From Lyophyllum atratum (taxonomy: Eukaryota > Basidiomycota > Agaricomycetes > Agaricales > Lyophyllaceae), in contig JACGCN010000010.1 in assembly GCA_014905825.1 (NCBI GenBank), positions 124,001-188,000 on the forward strand: 64,000 bases of DNA. Direction: 5' to 3'. The notes under the pieces are model-generated. The model worked only from the letters and a program-made list of their open reading frames with translations. It did not search any database and had not been told where the DNA came from. A program made the position numbers and the translations under genes. Shown in pieces: positions 48,025 through 56,813 of the stretch. Each line of letters begins with the position of its first letter. The first letter of the stretch is position 1.

Positions 48025-51000
48025 CCATTAACAGTTTACCAAAAGACCATGGGGCCCTTTTGTTATCGGAAGAAGAGTTTCAGGAAACTCTGAAAGAGGG
48101 GTATCCGGCATTACCCCCTAAAGAAACGACTAGGAAATCAGCGAAAAAGGAAGAGCGCCGCTCGAAGGGGCTCAACCAACAAAAACCGAAAATAAAAAGG
48201 AAGTCAGATGAAGCACAACCAGTGGCTTCGTCAAGCAAAGTGACCTTGGATACGGTACCCGAACCGTCTTCAAGCGTATTACGCGATCGCCTCAAAGAGA
48301 TGATCGATAAAGACTTAGAAAACCAGGACGAAAAATCACAGCAGAATACTGAGAAGAGTACGCGGTCCTTCTGGGACAGACCAACACCAAATCCACATTA
48401 CGAGTGGATGTATGATCACCGCATGCCCGCGGAATGGAACGAAGTAGTCGCCTCCATGAGGGCCTATGAAGGACAGCATAAGCAGCTGCCTGGAGAAGTT
48501 TATCGGAATCCCGAACCCGATGAAATCTCTGAGGTTATGGACTTCACTGAAGCCAAACCGAAGCAGCCTTATGTGCGACCGAAGTATCGATTACCAGTAC
48601 GCGATGAAGGGGACTTTAGTCTTCATAAATTGCGTGCTCGGTTCGATATAGATTCAACAAAACGGGCTGAAGCATCTATTCGAGCTGCTCATACCTTACG
48701 GAAAGGCAAAGGAAAAGCTGACGATAGTCGTCTATCCGAAGAAGACTATCCTAGGCTTAGACAACAATGGCACGATGAATTTGAAGACATGGTCAGCGGT
48801 ACGAAGCCGACCTTACCACCATGGCGAGAGGTTAATCACGAGATTAACCTCATTGATGAATCAAAACAATATCAATACCATGCTCCAAGATGTCCCATGT
48901 CTCTTCGTGATGAATTTCATGCGAAGATTAATAGATATGTGGATGCTGGGTGGTGGGAACACCGGCCAGTGAAACAAGCAGCCCCGCTGCTATGTATTTC
49001 GAAGAAAGATGGATCGCTACGTACGCCGCTCGATGCGCGGCAACGTAACGACAATACTATAAAGGATGTTACACCTCTACCCGATCAAGAGGTCATCCGT
49101 GAAGATGTCGCCCGAGGAAAAATCCGTTCAAAAATCGACTTGACGGATGCGTATGAGCAAGTTCGCGTACTGCTCAAAGATGTATGGAAAACGGCGTTCG
49201 CAACGATCGTCGGGACATATGTCAGCAATATCATGCAAATAGGAGACTGCAATGCTCCTGCGACGTTTCAAAGATTGATGACATCCATCTTTCGAGACGT
49301 TATTGGAAAATTTATGCACGTCTACCTTGACGACATATTCATCTTTTCGGAAACTATTGAGGAACACGAGCAACATCTCCGAGTTATTTTCGAACGACTC
49401 AGAGAATATTCGTTGTATCTAAAGTGGAAGAAATGCGAATTATATTCAGACCGAGTTGATTGCCTTGGTCATATTATCGACGACCAAGGTATCCATCCCG
49501 ATGCTGACAAGCTAGCGCGCATCCGGGACTGGAGAACACCTCGGAATTACAACGATATTCAGAGGTTTGTAGGACTCGTGAATTATCTGAGCAGTTTTCT
49601 GCCAGATATTTCCGCCTACACCGGACCCCTTATGTCCATCACGCAGAACGGGTCTTCATTCTATTGGAGACCTATTCATCAGCGATGTTTTGAAATGATC
49701 AAGCGCATCTGCTGTAAAACACCAATCATTCAACCCATCAAGCCGAAGAACGACATACCGATTTGGGTGATATGCGATGCATCCAAATCAGGTGTCGGCG
49801 CCATGTACGGACAAGGGCCGACGTGGCTCGAATGCCGACCCGCTGGATTTATGTCCAAGAAATTCACCAGCGCTCAGCAGAATTACGCGGTACACGAACG
49901 CGAAACTCTGGCGATACTGGAATCTCTAATGAAATGGGAGGACAAACTTGTGGGATATAAGATCCACATCATTACCGACCATAAAGCTCTGGAGTTCTTT
50001 CGAACTCAAGGAAACCTTACTCCACGTCAACGGAGATGGATTGACTACATGGCTAGATTCGACTTCGACATTACCTACGTCAAAGGCGACTTGAATAAAG
50101 TGGCCGATTGCTTGTCTCGCTATTTCGAAAGCGATACAGCCAATGATGTACATGATATACATGACTATGTGAATGTCGATGCCCGAATCGACCCTACTGG
50201 AGAAGATCTACCACCTCCACGATATAACGAAGTAGTGGACAAAGTAGTTGAAATGCGTTCTATGCACGAAGCCCAACTCCGGCGTAGTAAACGCTTCCAA
50301 GAGCAGCAAGAAGATCGCGACTTAGAAGCGCAGATTATGAATGAAGCTACTCCTGGAGCGTCCCAACGACATCAGGAACCGTCGATACGCGAGGGTTCAG
50401 TCAACATGGACGCAAGCGAGACTATGACTCTGGGAGAAGCACTTATGGGCAAGGCTACCGCGGCCTCTCCACCAGATTTAGTCGACAAAGCCTTTCGTAA
50501 TCGTATTGCGAGGGGGTATGATGAAGATAAACTCTTCAACTATATTAAAGAAAAGCCTGATCGATATAAGCACTTCAATATGAAGAACAACCTTATATGG
50601 ACTAAGAATCTCGCGGGCGAATCCGTTCTGTGTGTACCACGTATACCAGAACTAACTACGTCCATCATTGAACAAGCACATCAGACGCTTGGGCATTTCG
50701 GAGACCAACGTACGTCCGAGTACGTTCGTCGATGGTATTGGTGGCCAAGCATGTCTAGAGACGTGCGGGAGTTCTGTCGCACATGCCAATCATGTCATGT
50801 TACGAAGACATCAAACCAGAAACCCTCGGGACAGCTCCACTCGCTGCCCGTACCAACAAAACCTTGGGACTCCATAGGAATGGACTTCGTTGGACCATTC
50901 CCGGAGTCTAAAGGCTTTAACTATCTATGGGTTATAATTTGTCGGATGACCAGCATGGTGCATCTGTTACCTGTAACCACGAAGAACACCGCAGCTGAAC

Positions 51001-51965
51001 TTTCATGGATTTACCTTCGTGAAATAGTAAGATTGCATGGTCTACCGAGCTCAATCGTTAGTGATCATGATTCGAAGTTCACCTCTCGATGGTGGCGCGA
51101 ACTCCACAAGATGATGGGTACAAAGCTACTCATGTCTACGTCCTTCCATCCTCAGACGGATGGTCAGACCGAACGTGCTAATAGGAATGTGGCCCAGATC
51201 TTTCGAGCCGTGGTACGACACGATCAGAAAGACTGGGTTGACCGTGTTCCGATGAGCGAATTTGCGATCAACGCTAGCATATCGGCCACGACGAAGTTTG
51301 CACCGTTTGAACTTAACGGTGGATATATGCCGTCAATGATAAAGGAGATTCGCTCCGATGAAGTGCTACCTAAAGGAATCAAAGCTTATGCCGAACAAGC
51401 TCTGAGGAATTTAGCAGAGGCACATGATAATATTATTGAAGCTCGCGTCTTTCAGACAGCGTACGCAAATACGAAGCGAGCTGCAGAACCGCAAATTAAG
51501 AAAGGGGACTTGGTTTACCTATCAACCAAGAACCTCAATTTGCCAAAAGGACGCGCAAGGAAGTTATGTCCCAAATACGTTGGGCCGTATAAAGTATTGA
51601 ATGCTATTCCGGCAAAATCTACATATACATTGGAATTGCCGACAGCCTTACAGGCGCGGCGGATACATCCTACGTTCCATGTGTCATTACTACGGCCTTA
51701 TAATGCTAGTAATGATGCGCTGTTTCCCAATAGGGATCAACCGGAGCCCTATGACTTTGGTGCTCCCAACGACCAAGAATGGTTCGTTGATGAAATCTTG
51801 GGTCACCGATGGACCGAAGATAAGAAATTGGAATACGAAGTCAGGTGGAGTCTGGGAGACACCACCTGGGAACCTCATGACGGGTGCAAGAACCTTGAGG
51901 CCTTAGGCCGGTACCTTGAACTGCAAGGTGTCAAGACGCCAAGGGGACTCGCGAAACGCAAATGA
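47940..51965 (+). CDS. pol: Pol: reverse transcriptase, RNase H, chromodomain integrase
   Basis: Open from directly after the Gag UGA; the first possible independent start inside is a TTG at 48060, so it is probably made as a Gag-Pol fusion. RT: SKIDLTDAYEQVRV (first Asp) and HVYLDDIFIFSE (YLDD). RNase H: ICDASKSGVGAMY, VHERETLAI, ITDHKALEFF, KVADCLSRYF. Integrase: zinc-binding QAHQTLGHFGD ... CRTCQSCH, then core MDFVGPFPES, VSDHDSKFTS, QTDGQTERANRNV (D, D, E). A GPY-like region (KYVGPYKVL) and HVSLLRPY precede a C-terminal chromodomain, WFVDEILGHRW ... YEVRWSLGDTTWEP, placing it with chromoviruses. All catalytic residues are present. Confidence 0.95.
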   Translation, partial: LHGPEEGYGGSIRKATVVDDDEPGTEGLAINSLPKDHGALLLSEEEFQETLKEGYPALPPKETTRKSAKKEERRSKGLNQQKPKIKRKSDEAQPVASSSKVTLDTVPEPSSSVLRDRLKEMIDKDLENQDEKSQQNTEKSTRSFWDRPTPNPHYEWMYDHRMPAEWNEVVASMRAYEGQHKQLPGEVYRNPEPDEISEVMDFTEAKPKQPYVRPKYRLPVRDEGDFSLHKLRARFDIDSTKRAEASIRAAHTLRKGKGKADDSRLSEEDYPRLRQQWHDEFEDMVSGTKPTLPPWREVNHEINLIDESKQYQYHAPRCPMSLRDEFHAKINRYVDAGWWEHRPVKQAAPLLCISKKDGSLRTPLDARQRNDNTIKDVTPLPDQEVIREDVARGKIRSKIDLTDAYEQVRVLLKDVWKTAFATIVGTYVSNIMQIGDCNAPATFQRLMTSIFRDVIGKFMHVYLDDIFIFSETIEEHEQHLRVIFERLREYSLYLKWKKCELYSDRVDCLGHIIDDQGIHPDADKLARIRDWRTPRNYNDIQRFVGLVNYLSSFLPDISAYTGPLMSITQNGSSFYWRPIHQRCFEMIKRICCKTPIIQPIKPKNDIPIWVICDASKSGVGAMYGQGPTWLECRPAGFMSKKFTSAQQNYAVHERETLAILESLMKWEDKLVGYKIHIITDHKALEFFRTQGNLTPRQRRWIDYMARFDFDITYVKGDLNKVADCLSRYFESDTANDVHDIHDYVNVDARIDPTGEDLPPPRYNEVVDKVVEMRSMHEAQLRRSKRFQEQQEDRDLEAQIMNEATPGASQRHQEPSIREGSVNMDASETMTLGEALMGKATAASPPDLVDKAFRNRIARGYDEDKLFNYIKEKPDRYKHFNMKNNLIWTKNLAGESVLCVPRIPELTTSIIEQAHQTLGHFGDQRTSEYVRRWYWWPSMSRDVREFCRTCQSCHVTKTSNQKPSGQLHSLPVPTKPWDSIGMDFVGPFPESKGFNYLWVIICRMTSMVHLLPVTTKNTAAELSWIYLREIVRLHGLPSSIVSDHDSKFTSRWWRELHKMMGTKLLMSTSFHPQTDGQTERANRNVAQIFRAVVRHDQKDWVDRVPMSEFAINASISATTKFAPFELNGGYMPSMIKEIRSDEVLPKGIKAYAEQALRNLAEAHDNIIEARVFQTAYANTKRAAEPQIKKGDLVYLSTKNLNLPKGRARKLCPKYVGPYKVLNAIPAKSTYTLELPTALQARRIHPTFHVSLLRPYNASNDALFPNRDQPEPYDFGAPNDQEWFVDEILGHRWTEDKKLEYEVRWSLGDTTWEPHDGCKNLEALGRYLELQGVKTPRGLAKRK

Positions 51966-52019
51966 ACGCGTCGCGGTCATGTGCGTGTCACGTGACACAT
52001 CAATTGCTGAGATCAGTTG

Positions 52020-55000
52020 ATGGCGCCGCAAACCATAATTCGGCTAAGTCCTCTTTCGATCGACACCCACAGTCGACACGTAGCACACCCATCCGATCCA
52101 CCTCGATCCAATGGAACAAGACGGAGCCAACCAGCAAGAGCAAAACCCGAACGCCTGGGGCCCACACGGTGGCCCCGGTGCAGCATCAGGCTCGGGAACG
52201 AGCCTTATGGGGGAGAAGGGGCTCAGGGTCGTGTTTTCCCAGAAAACACGGCGCAACAGCCACCTGTCCAACCCGCCAACGCGTACGTCCCATACGGGCA
52301 ATATCAAAATCCGAACCCAATGCAGATGCCGACGGCTGGTTTCATGAACCAGCCGTACATGCAACAACCGATGGGCGGATATGGTCACCCGCAAATGACC
52401 TATCTTCCCCAACCAATGTACTTTCAACCTCACCCGCAGCAACAACAGCAACAACAACAACAGCAACAGCAACAGCTCATGGGGCAGCCGCCCTATGTCC
52501 AACCTCAGACCACCGGATTTTCAGGGAATCCGGTGCCTTACCAGCAACCTGGGCAGGACTGGCACGCGCAGCCGGCCCTGCAATCAACTCAAGGAACATG
52601 GCCAGCGCAGCCGACCGACCGAATGGACGACACCCCGGATCAGGGACGCCAGGGATCGCTACCGGAGCGTCCCATGGCCCCGATACCACCAGCACCGGTG
52701 CCTCGAGGGGATATTCCTCCCCCTCAAAGAAAAGGACGTGAGGACGACCGCACGGCGTCGTCCTCCTCCAGAACATCCAACAGGGAAACACTCATTCGAG
52801 ACGCCGCTCTCGAACGGGTATTCCGACGACTTGAGCGCGCCGGATTTGCATCCGATATGGTGCAGTTCCTGCGAAACGATGACGGAACGGCGCAGGTCGT
52901 CGTTGGGATGCTCCTCGACGATCTATTGGAAGCACGCGAACGCGTGACCGAGCTCGAGCGAAGACTCGCTCGGCAGGAGTCCCTAGACTATGGGCGCGCC
53001 TCACACGAGCAGGCAGGCCCTAGTAGGAAAAGATTGGCGATGTCTTCTCCGGATCGCGGAGGAGAATCTGCATATCGCCCACCGAAACGTCAAGAAGTTG
53101 AGAGCCTCGACCAAGCGAGGAGATCACACTTCGATGACCGACGACCATACGAGCGTCGCGGTTATCCAGAGCTTCCGTACGAAGAGCGACGGCGTCCACG
53201 AGACGCGCGTCGAGATGGTCCAGGACGGCCTGATCGGCCTGTAGGCCCGGAGCCTACAAGGCGCGGACGGCAGCCATCCCCACTAGCGATGGATAGGCAA
53301 CCGTCTGCATCGGAATCAGCGGACGTCCAGAGTACGTCTGGGGCATCTGCGACGCCCCAGACAAAACTATCCGATGTTCCTCCTCCACCTGAGCCAAGGG
53401 TACAGGTCCCGAATCGTAGAGGTGTCCAAGAGACCATAACGATTCGTATCCCTGCGGTCGCGGTACGGCCACCGGCTCCTACACCGCAACCGCCATCGCC
53501 ACCCCGGCATCAGTACAAACCAACTGGGGACACCGATTATGGCGAGTCCTCAGGCGGTTCCGATGACGAGGACAAGTTGACCTCTCGTCAACGAGAAGAC
53601 CGGGATCGCAAACGCGAAGAGAAAGCGGCAGAGCGTCGCCGCTTAGCTCAGCTCGAACGACCGGGACGCATCCCTGACAACGTCGGGGTTGTGTTCCGCG
53701 AGAACCGATGGGAGAGGGATAATTCATTCCTCGGCATGTTAGATTATAATATCTATCATTCTCCCTACAGCAATCGTGTGTACGCGGCGCACGAAGCTGC
53801 GGCCGCGTCACGATTTGAACTAGCGAACAATCGGGAGTACGTCCCCCAAGGACGACTCTACAGCTTGTTACCACGAGGATTCCCCATGAACCCCCGCCAA
53901 TTGAATCAATTGGTCAACCTCGTGCAGTTCCCGAAGAAGAACTTCCCCCGAGAAGATCGCCTGCAGGCGTATAAACTGCTGAAGGAATTCCTCCGCCTAG
54001 CATTGTGCCTACACTCGAGTTGGCACGATGCTACGTTGAATGCGGCATGGGAAAATCCTGATATCCCGCGCCTTGACAATCCATTCCCCAAGGACGCGAG
54101 GTTGAACTCATTCCCTCCTGTTGAACGCCCAGCTGGCGTTCTCAAGACCAAATCGCGCAAGTCTGGCCATGGTGCCGGATTGCCGCCTCCGACGAGCGAC
54201 GAGGCGTTCAATATTGAACGTTGGGCTCAGCAGGTCGCCCACCATGGGCGACCTGGCTCAGTTAATTCCTTCTCCGGCATCGCAATCGATTATGCGATGC
54301 GCGTTTACTACCCATCGATTTTTGGGTTTCGATTACTGTCTGTACTACTGCCGTCCGCGACGGCAGATGTACAATGGTTCACACGAATCTTCCTGGGCAT
54401 ACTAGCCCGACCCGGATTGTATGCTGAGGCCGTAGCGTCATACTACGACGCACATCCGGATCGTCCTCATAGGACAATCACGGCCCTCCCAGGAGAAACA
54501 GTGACCGTGAATCGGTTCGTTCGACCAGACGGTGTCGAACGCCTTACCGACTTACATGTGCTAGAGCACATGATTAATGTTGGAATACCCATCGCATGGG
54601 TAAACCATTCATATGCTTACGCCAACCGTTGGTGGGAGCACCACTACCCTTACAACGCACAGGGTGGTCCTCCCTTACTAGAATTCTTCCGAACGATTGA
54701 TGACCAACGTATCGAGCGTCTCCATCGTCTCGGGGTGCCCCAGACCATACCCGAATGGTCTGGATGGCGCCATCCAACCCAAGCCGACATTACGCGCATC
54801 CAAGCGCTAATGCGGCATGAATTTGATACACAATCTATTGACTGCTTTTCAAGTCGTCAATGGGTACGTGTTGGGGCTGACCCCCTATTTACCCTACTGC
54901 CGCGGCGTGAAGATTACACCGCGGCACAACGCAACATGATTGGGTCAACGTCATCCGTTAACGACGTTGCAATGACACCCGTCGACAACCCTGCCCTCCC

Positions 55001-55226
55001 TCCAGCGACTTCGACCACAGTCGCAGGGACTACTTCAGTCCCTGAAACCATTGTGGATCCCGCGACGGACCTTAATGGGCCCCTCGCGTCTGCGGTTACC
55101 ACAACCAGCCCTGGTACGGACGGAACACTTCCGCCCAACCAGGAGTCGACGCAAGGATCAACAAGCATGGAGGTCATACCAAATCCGACCGATGACATGC
55201 TTGAGGATACCGCGATGAAGGAGTGA
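52020..55226 (+). CDS. ORF3 downstream of pol, about 1068 residues, unrecognised
   Basis: ATG at 52020, 55 bases after the Pol stop and in the Gag/Pol frame; three UGA codons (51963, 51993, 52008) lie before it. Regions: Gln/Pro/Met-rich N-terminus with a polyglutamine run (52438-52475); charged coiled coil with TLIRDAALERVFRRLERAGF and LEARERVTELERRLARQE; Arg/Pro-rich disordered centre; a compact-looking region at about residues 560-970 (VVFRENRWERDNSFLGMLDY ... FGFRLLSVLLPSATADVQWF ... WWEHHYPYNAQGG); disordered Thr/Pro/Ser tail. No signal peptide, transmembrane helix or catalytic motif is evident, so the env-like position does not make it an envelope protein. The first 58 or so residues look out of frame; the +1 frame from ATG 52111 (MEQDGANQQEQNPNAW) looks more natural. 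Confidence 0.75.
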   Translation: MAPQTIIRLSPLSIDTHSRHVAHPSDPPRSNGTRRSQPARAKPERLGPTRWPRCSIRLGNEPYGGEGAQGRVFPENTAQQPPVQPANAYVPYGQYQNPNPMQMPTAGFMNQPYMQQPMGGYGHPQMTYLPQPMYFQPHPQQQQQQQQQQQQQLMGQPPYVQPQTTGFSGNPVPYQQPGQDWHAQPALQSTQGTWPAQPTDRMDDTPDQGRQGSLPERPMAPIPPAPVPRGDIPPPQRKGREDDRTASSSSRTSNRETLIRDAALERVFRRLERAGFASDMVQFLRNDDGTAQVVVGMLLDDLLEARERVTELERRLARQESLDYGRASHEQAGPSRKRLAMSSPDRGGESAYRPPKRQEVESLDQARRSHFDDRRPYERRGYPELPYEERRRPRDARRDGPGRPDRPVGPEPTRRGRQPSPLAMDRQPSASESADVQSTSGASATPQTKLSDVPPPPEPRVQVPNRRGVQETITIRIPAVAVRPPAPTPQPPSPPRHQYKPTGDTDYGESSGGSDDEDKLTSRQREDRDRKREEKAAERRRLAQLERPGRIPDNVGVVFRENRWERDNSFLGMLDYNIYHSPYSNRVYAAHEAAAASRFELANNREYVPQGRLYSLLPRGFPMNPRQLNQLVNLVQFPKKNFPREDRLQAYKLLKEFLRLALCLHSSWHDATLNAAWENPDIPRLDNPFPKDARLNSFPPVERPAGVLKTKSRKSGHGAGLPPPTSDEAFNIERWAQQVAHHGRPGSVNSFSGIAIDYAMRVYYPSIFGFRLLSVLLPSATADVQWFTRIFLGILARPGLYAEAVASYYDAHPDRPHRTITALPGETVTVNRFVRPDGVERLTDLHVLEHMINVGIPIAWVNHSYAYANRWWEHHYPYNAQGGPPLLEFFRTIDDQRIERLHRLGVPQTIPEWSGWRHPTQADITRIQALMRHEFDTQSIDCFSSRQWVRVGADPLFTLLPRREDYTAAQRNMIGSTSSVNDVAMTPVDNPALPPATSTTVAGTTSVPETIVDPATDLNGPLASAVTTTSPGTDGTLPPNQESTQGSTSMEVIPNPTDDMLEDTAMKE

Positions 55227-55612
55227 AAGTACGGGTAGGCGACCGACGGTTTAACCGTCATTGCGGTCCTCACTGACCCAGTCATGGCGCTGCGCCTATC
55301 GATACTCGAATCGATGGGCTTTTTTGGACATTATCGACTCATGCCCAAGGATTACTCGAACTATCCTTGGGTTTCTTGTCAGTACATAAGGACGACGGGT
55401 CCTCACTTCATGCTACGATCAATATGCCATACTGATCGTATACTTTACTTTACAAAGTTACCGACTATACGCAGTCGGTACACTTTCAGAACCATGCCTA
55501 GGACGACGGGTCCTAGGCCCATATATCATCAACTAGTTATTGTATAAGTCTGTCCTACAGACTAATACACGTATATCTATATCCTCTCTGGAAGATTGCT
55601 GCACGCAATCTT
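55227..55612 (+). other. Hairpin array in the 3' untranslated region of the Ty3/gypsy element
   Basis: Consecutive perfect or near-perfect stem-loops: 55245-55259 (7 bp), 55294-55319 (10 bp with one G-T), 55344-55371 (9 bp), 55389-55403 (5 bp), 55414-55440 (8 bp), 55459-55480 (8 bp), 55496-55518 (9 bp), 55547-55563 (6 bp), 55592-55612 (8 bp). The loop GACGG occurs twice and ACTCGA occurs in two loops. The last stem abuts the polypurine tract. Confidence 0.85.
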
Positions 55613-55623
55613 AAAGGGGGGTA
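55613..55623 (+). promoter_or_regulatory. Polypurine tract
   Basis: AAAGGGGGGTA directly before the 3' LTR, as expected for the plus-strand primer of reverse transcription. Confidence 0.8.
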
Positions 55624-55809
55624 TGTAAGGGCCCCGCCCTTACTGGGCGTTGTTTGGCTTGTTTGGCGACACCTTCGGTGTCGTCTATAACAGGCCTGTA
55701 GTAAACATGTACAAACCAGACACTTGTAACCTCACGTATACGTAGCAAATACCAAGACTGGTCAAGCTTACGTAGCGTGAACCGCAAGACCCCCCGTAGC
55801 ACCGCTACA
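55624..55809 (+). repeat. 3' LTR of the Ty3/gypsy element
   Basis: 186 bp, identical by eye to 44347-44532; followed by the GTGTC target duplication. Confidence 0.95.
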
Positions 55810-56813
55810 GTGTCACAGGTGAGTCCGTCGATCCCATGCTCTTTCGACCACCACTCATATGCGTCACGAAGCTCCTTCGGAATTGGATTGCGGAATGAGT
55901 CTCCAAAGCGGTGCATGCCCACCTCCGTGTCGATCACAATCGCGACCCAGTGCGGCAACGATTCCTCTGACCCGAGGTCCCCAAGGTGACCAACAGTCAC
56001 CAATGACATCTTCCGCTGGAACAGACGTTTCCCGAGTGAGCGGAGCCATCCGAAGTCGGCTCTTGTCTGGTACGTCACACTCCCTGCCTTGAAGCCCTGT
56101 AGGACCTTCGTTGTAACCTCGACCCCCTCTATACAGGACTTCGTGGACCAGCTCGCATGGCTAAGCACCTTCGCCCGAAGGAGTTCCAGGAGGTCATTCA
56201 ATTGCGAATCAGACAGCCAGTTTGTGCCTAGAAACCGCCACAATGTATGTATCCGTTCACCATCAGAAAGGCCGGACGGCTTTATCACGTTCCAAGGTAT
56301 GTCGTTCAGCAGAAGACTTGTTTCCTCCGCTAAACCCCGCCGCTCTGCTGACCTATTCTGACGTGTCTGCTTGAAGACCCAATCTTTACATGTAGCCCAT
56401 CGTTTGACGTGGTCTCGAACATCAAGGATCTCATTCCAGTACGTCACTGTCCAAAGCGGGAATGATGTGGACACGCTGTCATGAAGGTGAGCATACCAAA
56501 CAGATGTAAACCCATCAAGCCATGCCTGACGGCTAGATTCGACTAGCCTCCGGATTGTTCGGTGGTCGGGGATACGAAGGCGGCGGAGGCGCATGATGTT
56601 AGTCCCTGTCATCGGGGTCGATGGTTCCTTGCTAAAGAAGATGCCGAGGTTGGATGGTGGACCAGTGTCAGGGCTAGCAGTCGGGATGGGGAGGGAGAAT
56701 TCGGACATGGCTGTCAAAGACATGGTGGAAGGGGGAAGGATCTTCGCGTAGATATCACAAGGAATTTTGAATTCAACTTTTGCATCGTGCTCGAGTACTT
56801 CAATGGAAGCCAT
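55810..56813 (-). pseudogene. Ulp1-like protease part of the fusion gene (5' piece)
   Basis: ATG at 56813. The first 250 or so residues have no recognised domain. SLPHWVAIVIDTEVG contains the candidate catalytic His (residue 288) and HRFGDSFRNPIP the Asp (residue 305), in the order and spacing of C48 Ulp1/SENP cysteine proteases. The frame is broken at 55810 by the Ty3/gypsy LTR; with one GTGTC copy removed it reads straight into LLTSHQLDSHACGLFAHNAL at 44341. Ulp1 enzymes process or remove SUMO-like modifiers; what this one cleaves is unknown. Confidence 0.8.

Larger units (their letters stand above)
44347..55809 (+). mobile_element. Ty3/gypsy element with third ORF, full length
   Basis: An 11,463-bp element with 186-bp LTRs that I read as identical, starting TGTAAGGG and ending CGCTACA, flanked by GTGTC at 44342-44346 and 55810-55814. 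Order: LTR, Gag-PR, UGA, Pol with C-terminal chromodomain, ORF3, hairpin-rich 3' region, polypurine tract, LTR. It lies antisense to the gene it interrupts. Identical LTRs and intact duplication indicate a recent insertion. Confidence 0.95.

Noticed and set aside
52438..52475. CAA/CAG tract as a tandem-repeat locus or CRISPR-like array
   Set aside because: A simple polyglutamine codon run in ORF3; no spacers.
52044..52502. Minus-strand frame with a leucine run
   Set aside because: The leucine run is the complement of the polyglutamine codons of ORF3; not a membrane protein.
51962..52741. Plus-strand frame of 259 residues overlapping ORF3
   Set aside because: Low-complexity Thr/Ala/Arg reading of the ORF3 DNA in another frame; it ends without recognisable content while ORF3 runs on.
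52020..55226. ORF3 as a retroviral-type envelope gene
   Set aside because: Position fits, but no signal peptide, transmembrane segment or cysteine pattern is visible.
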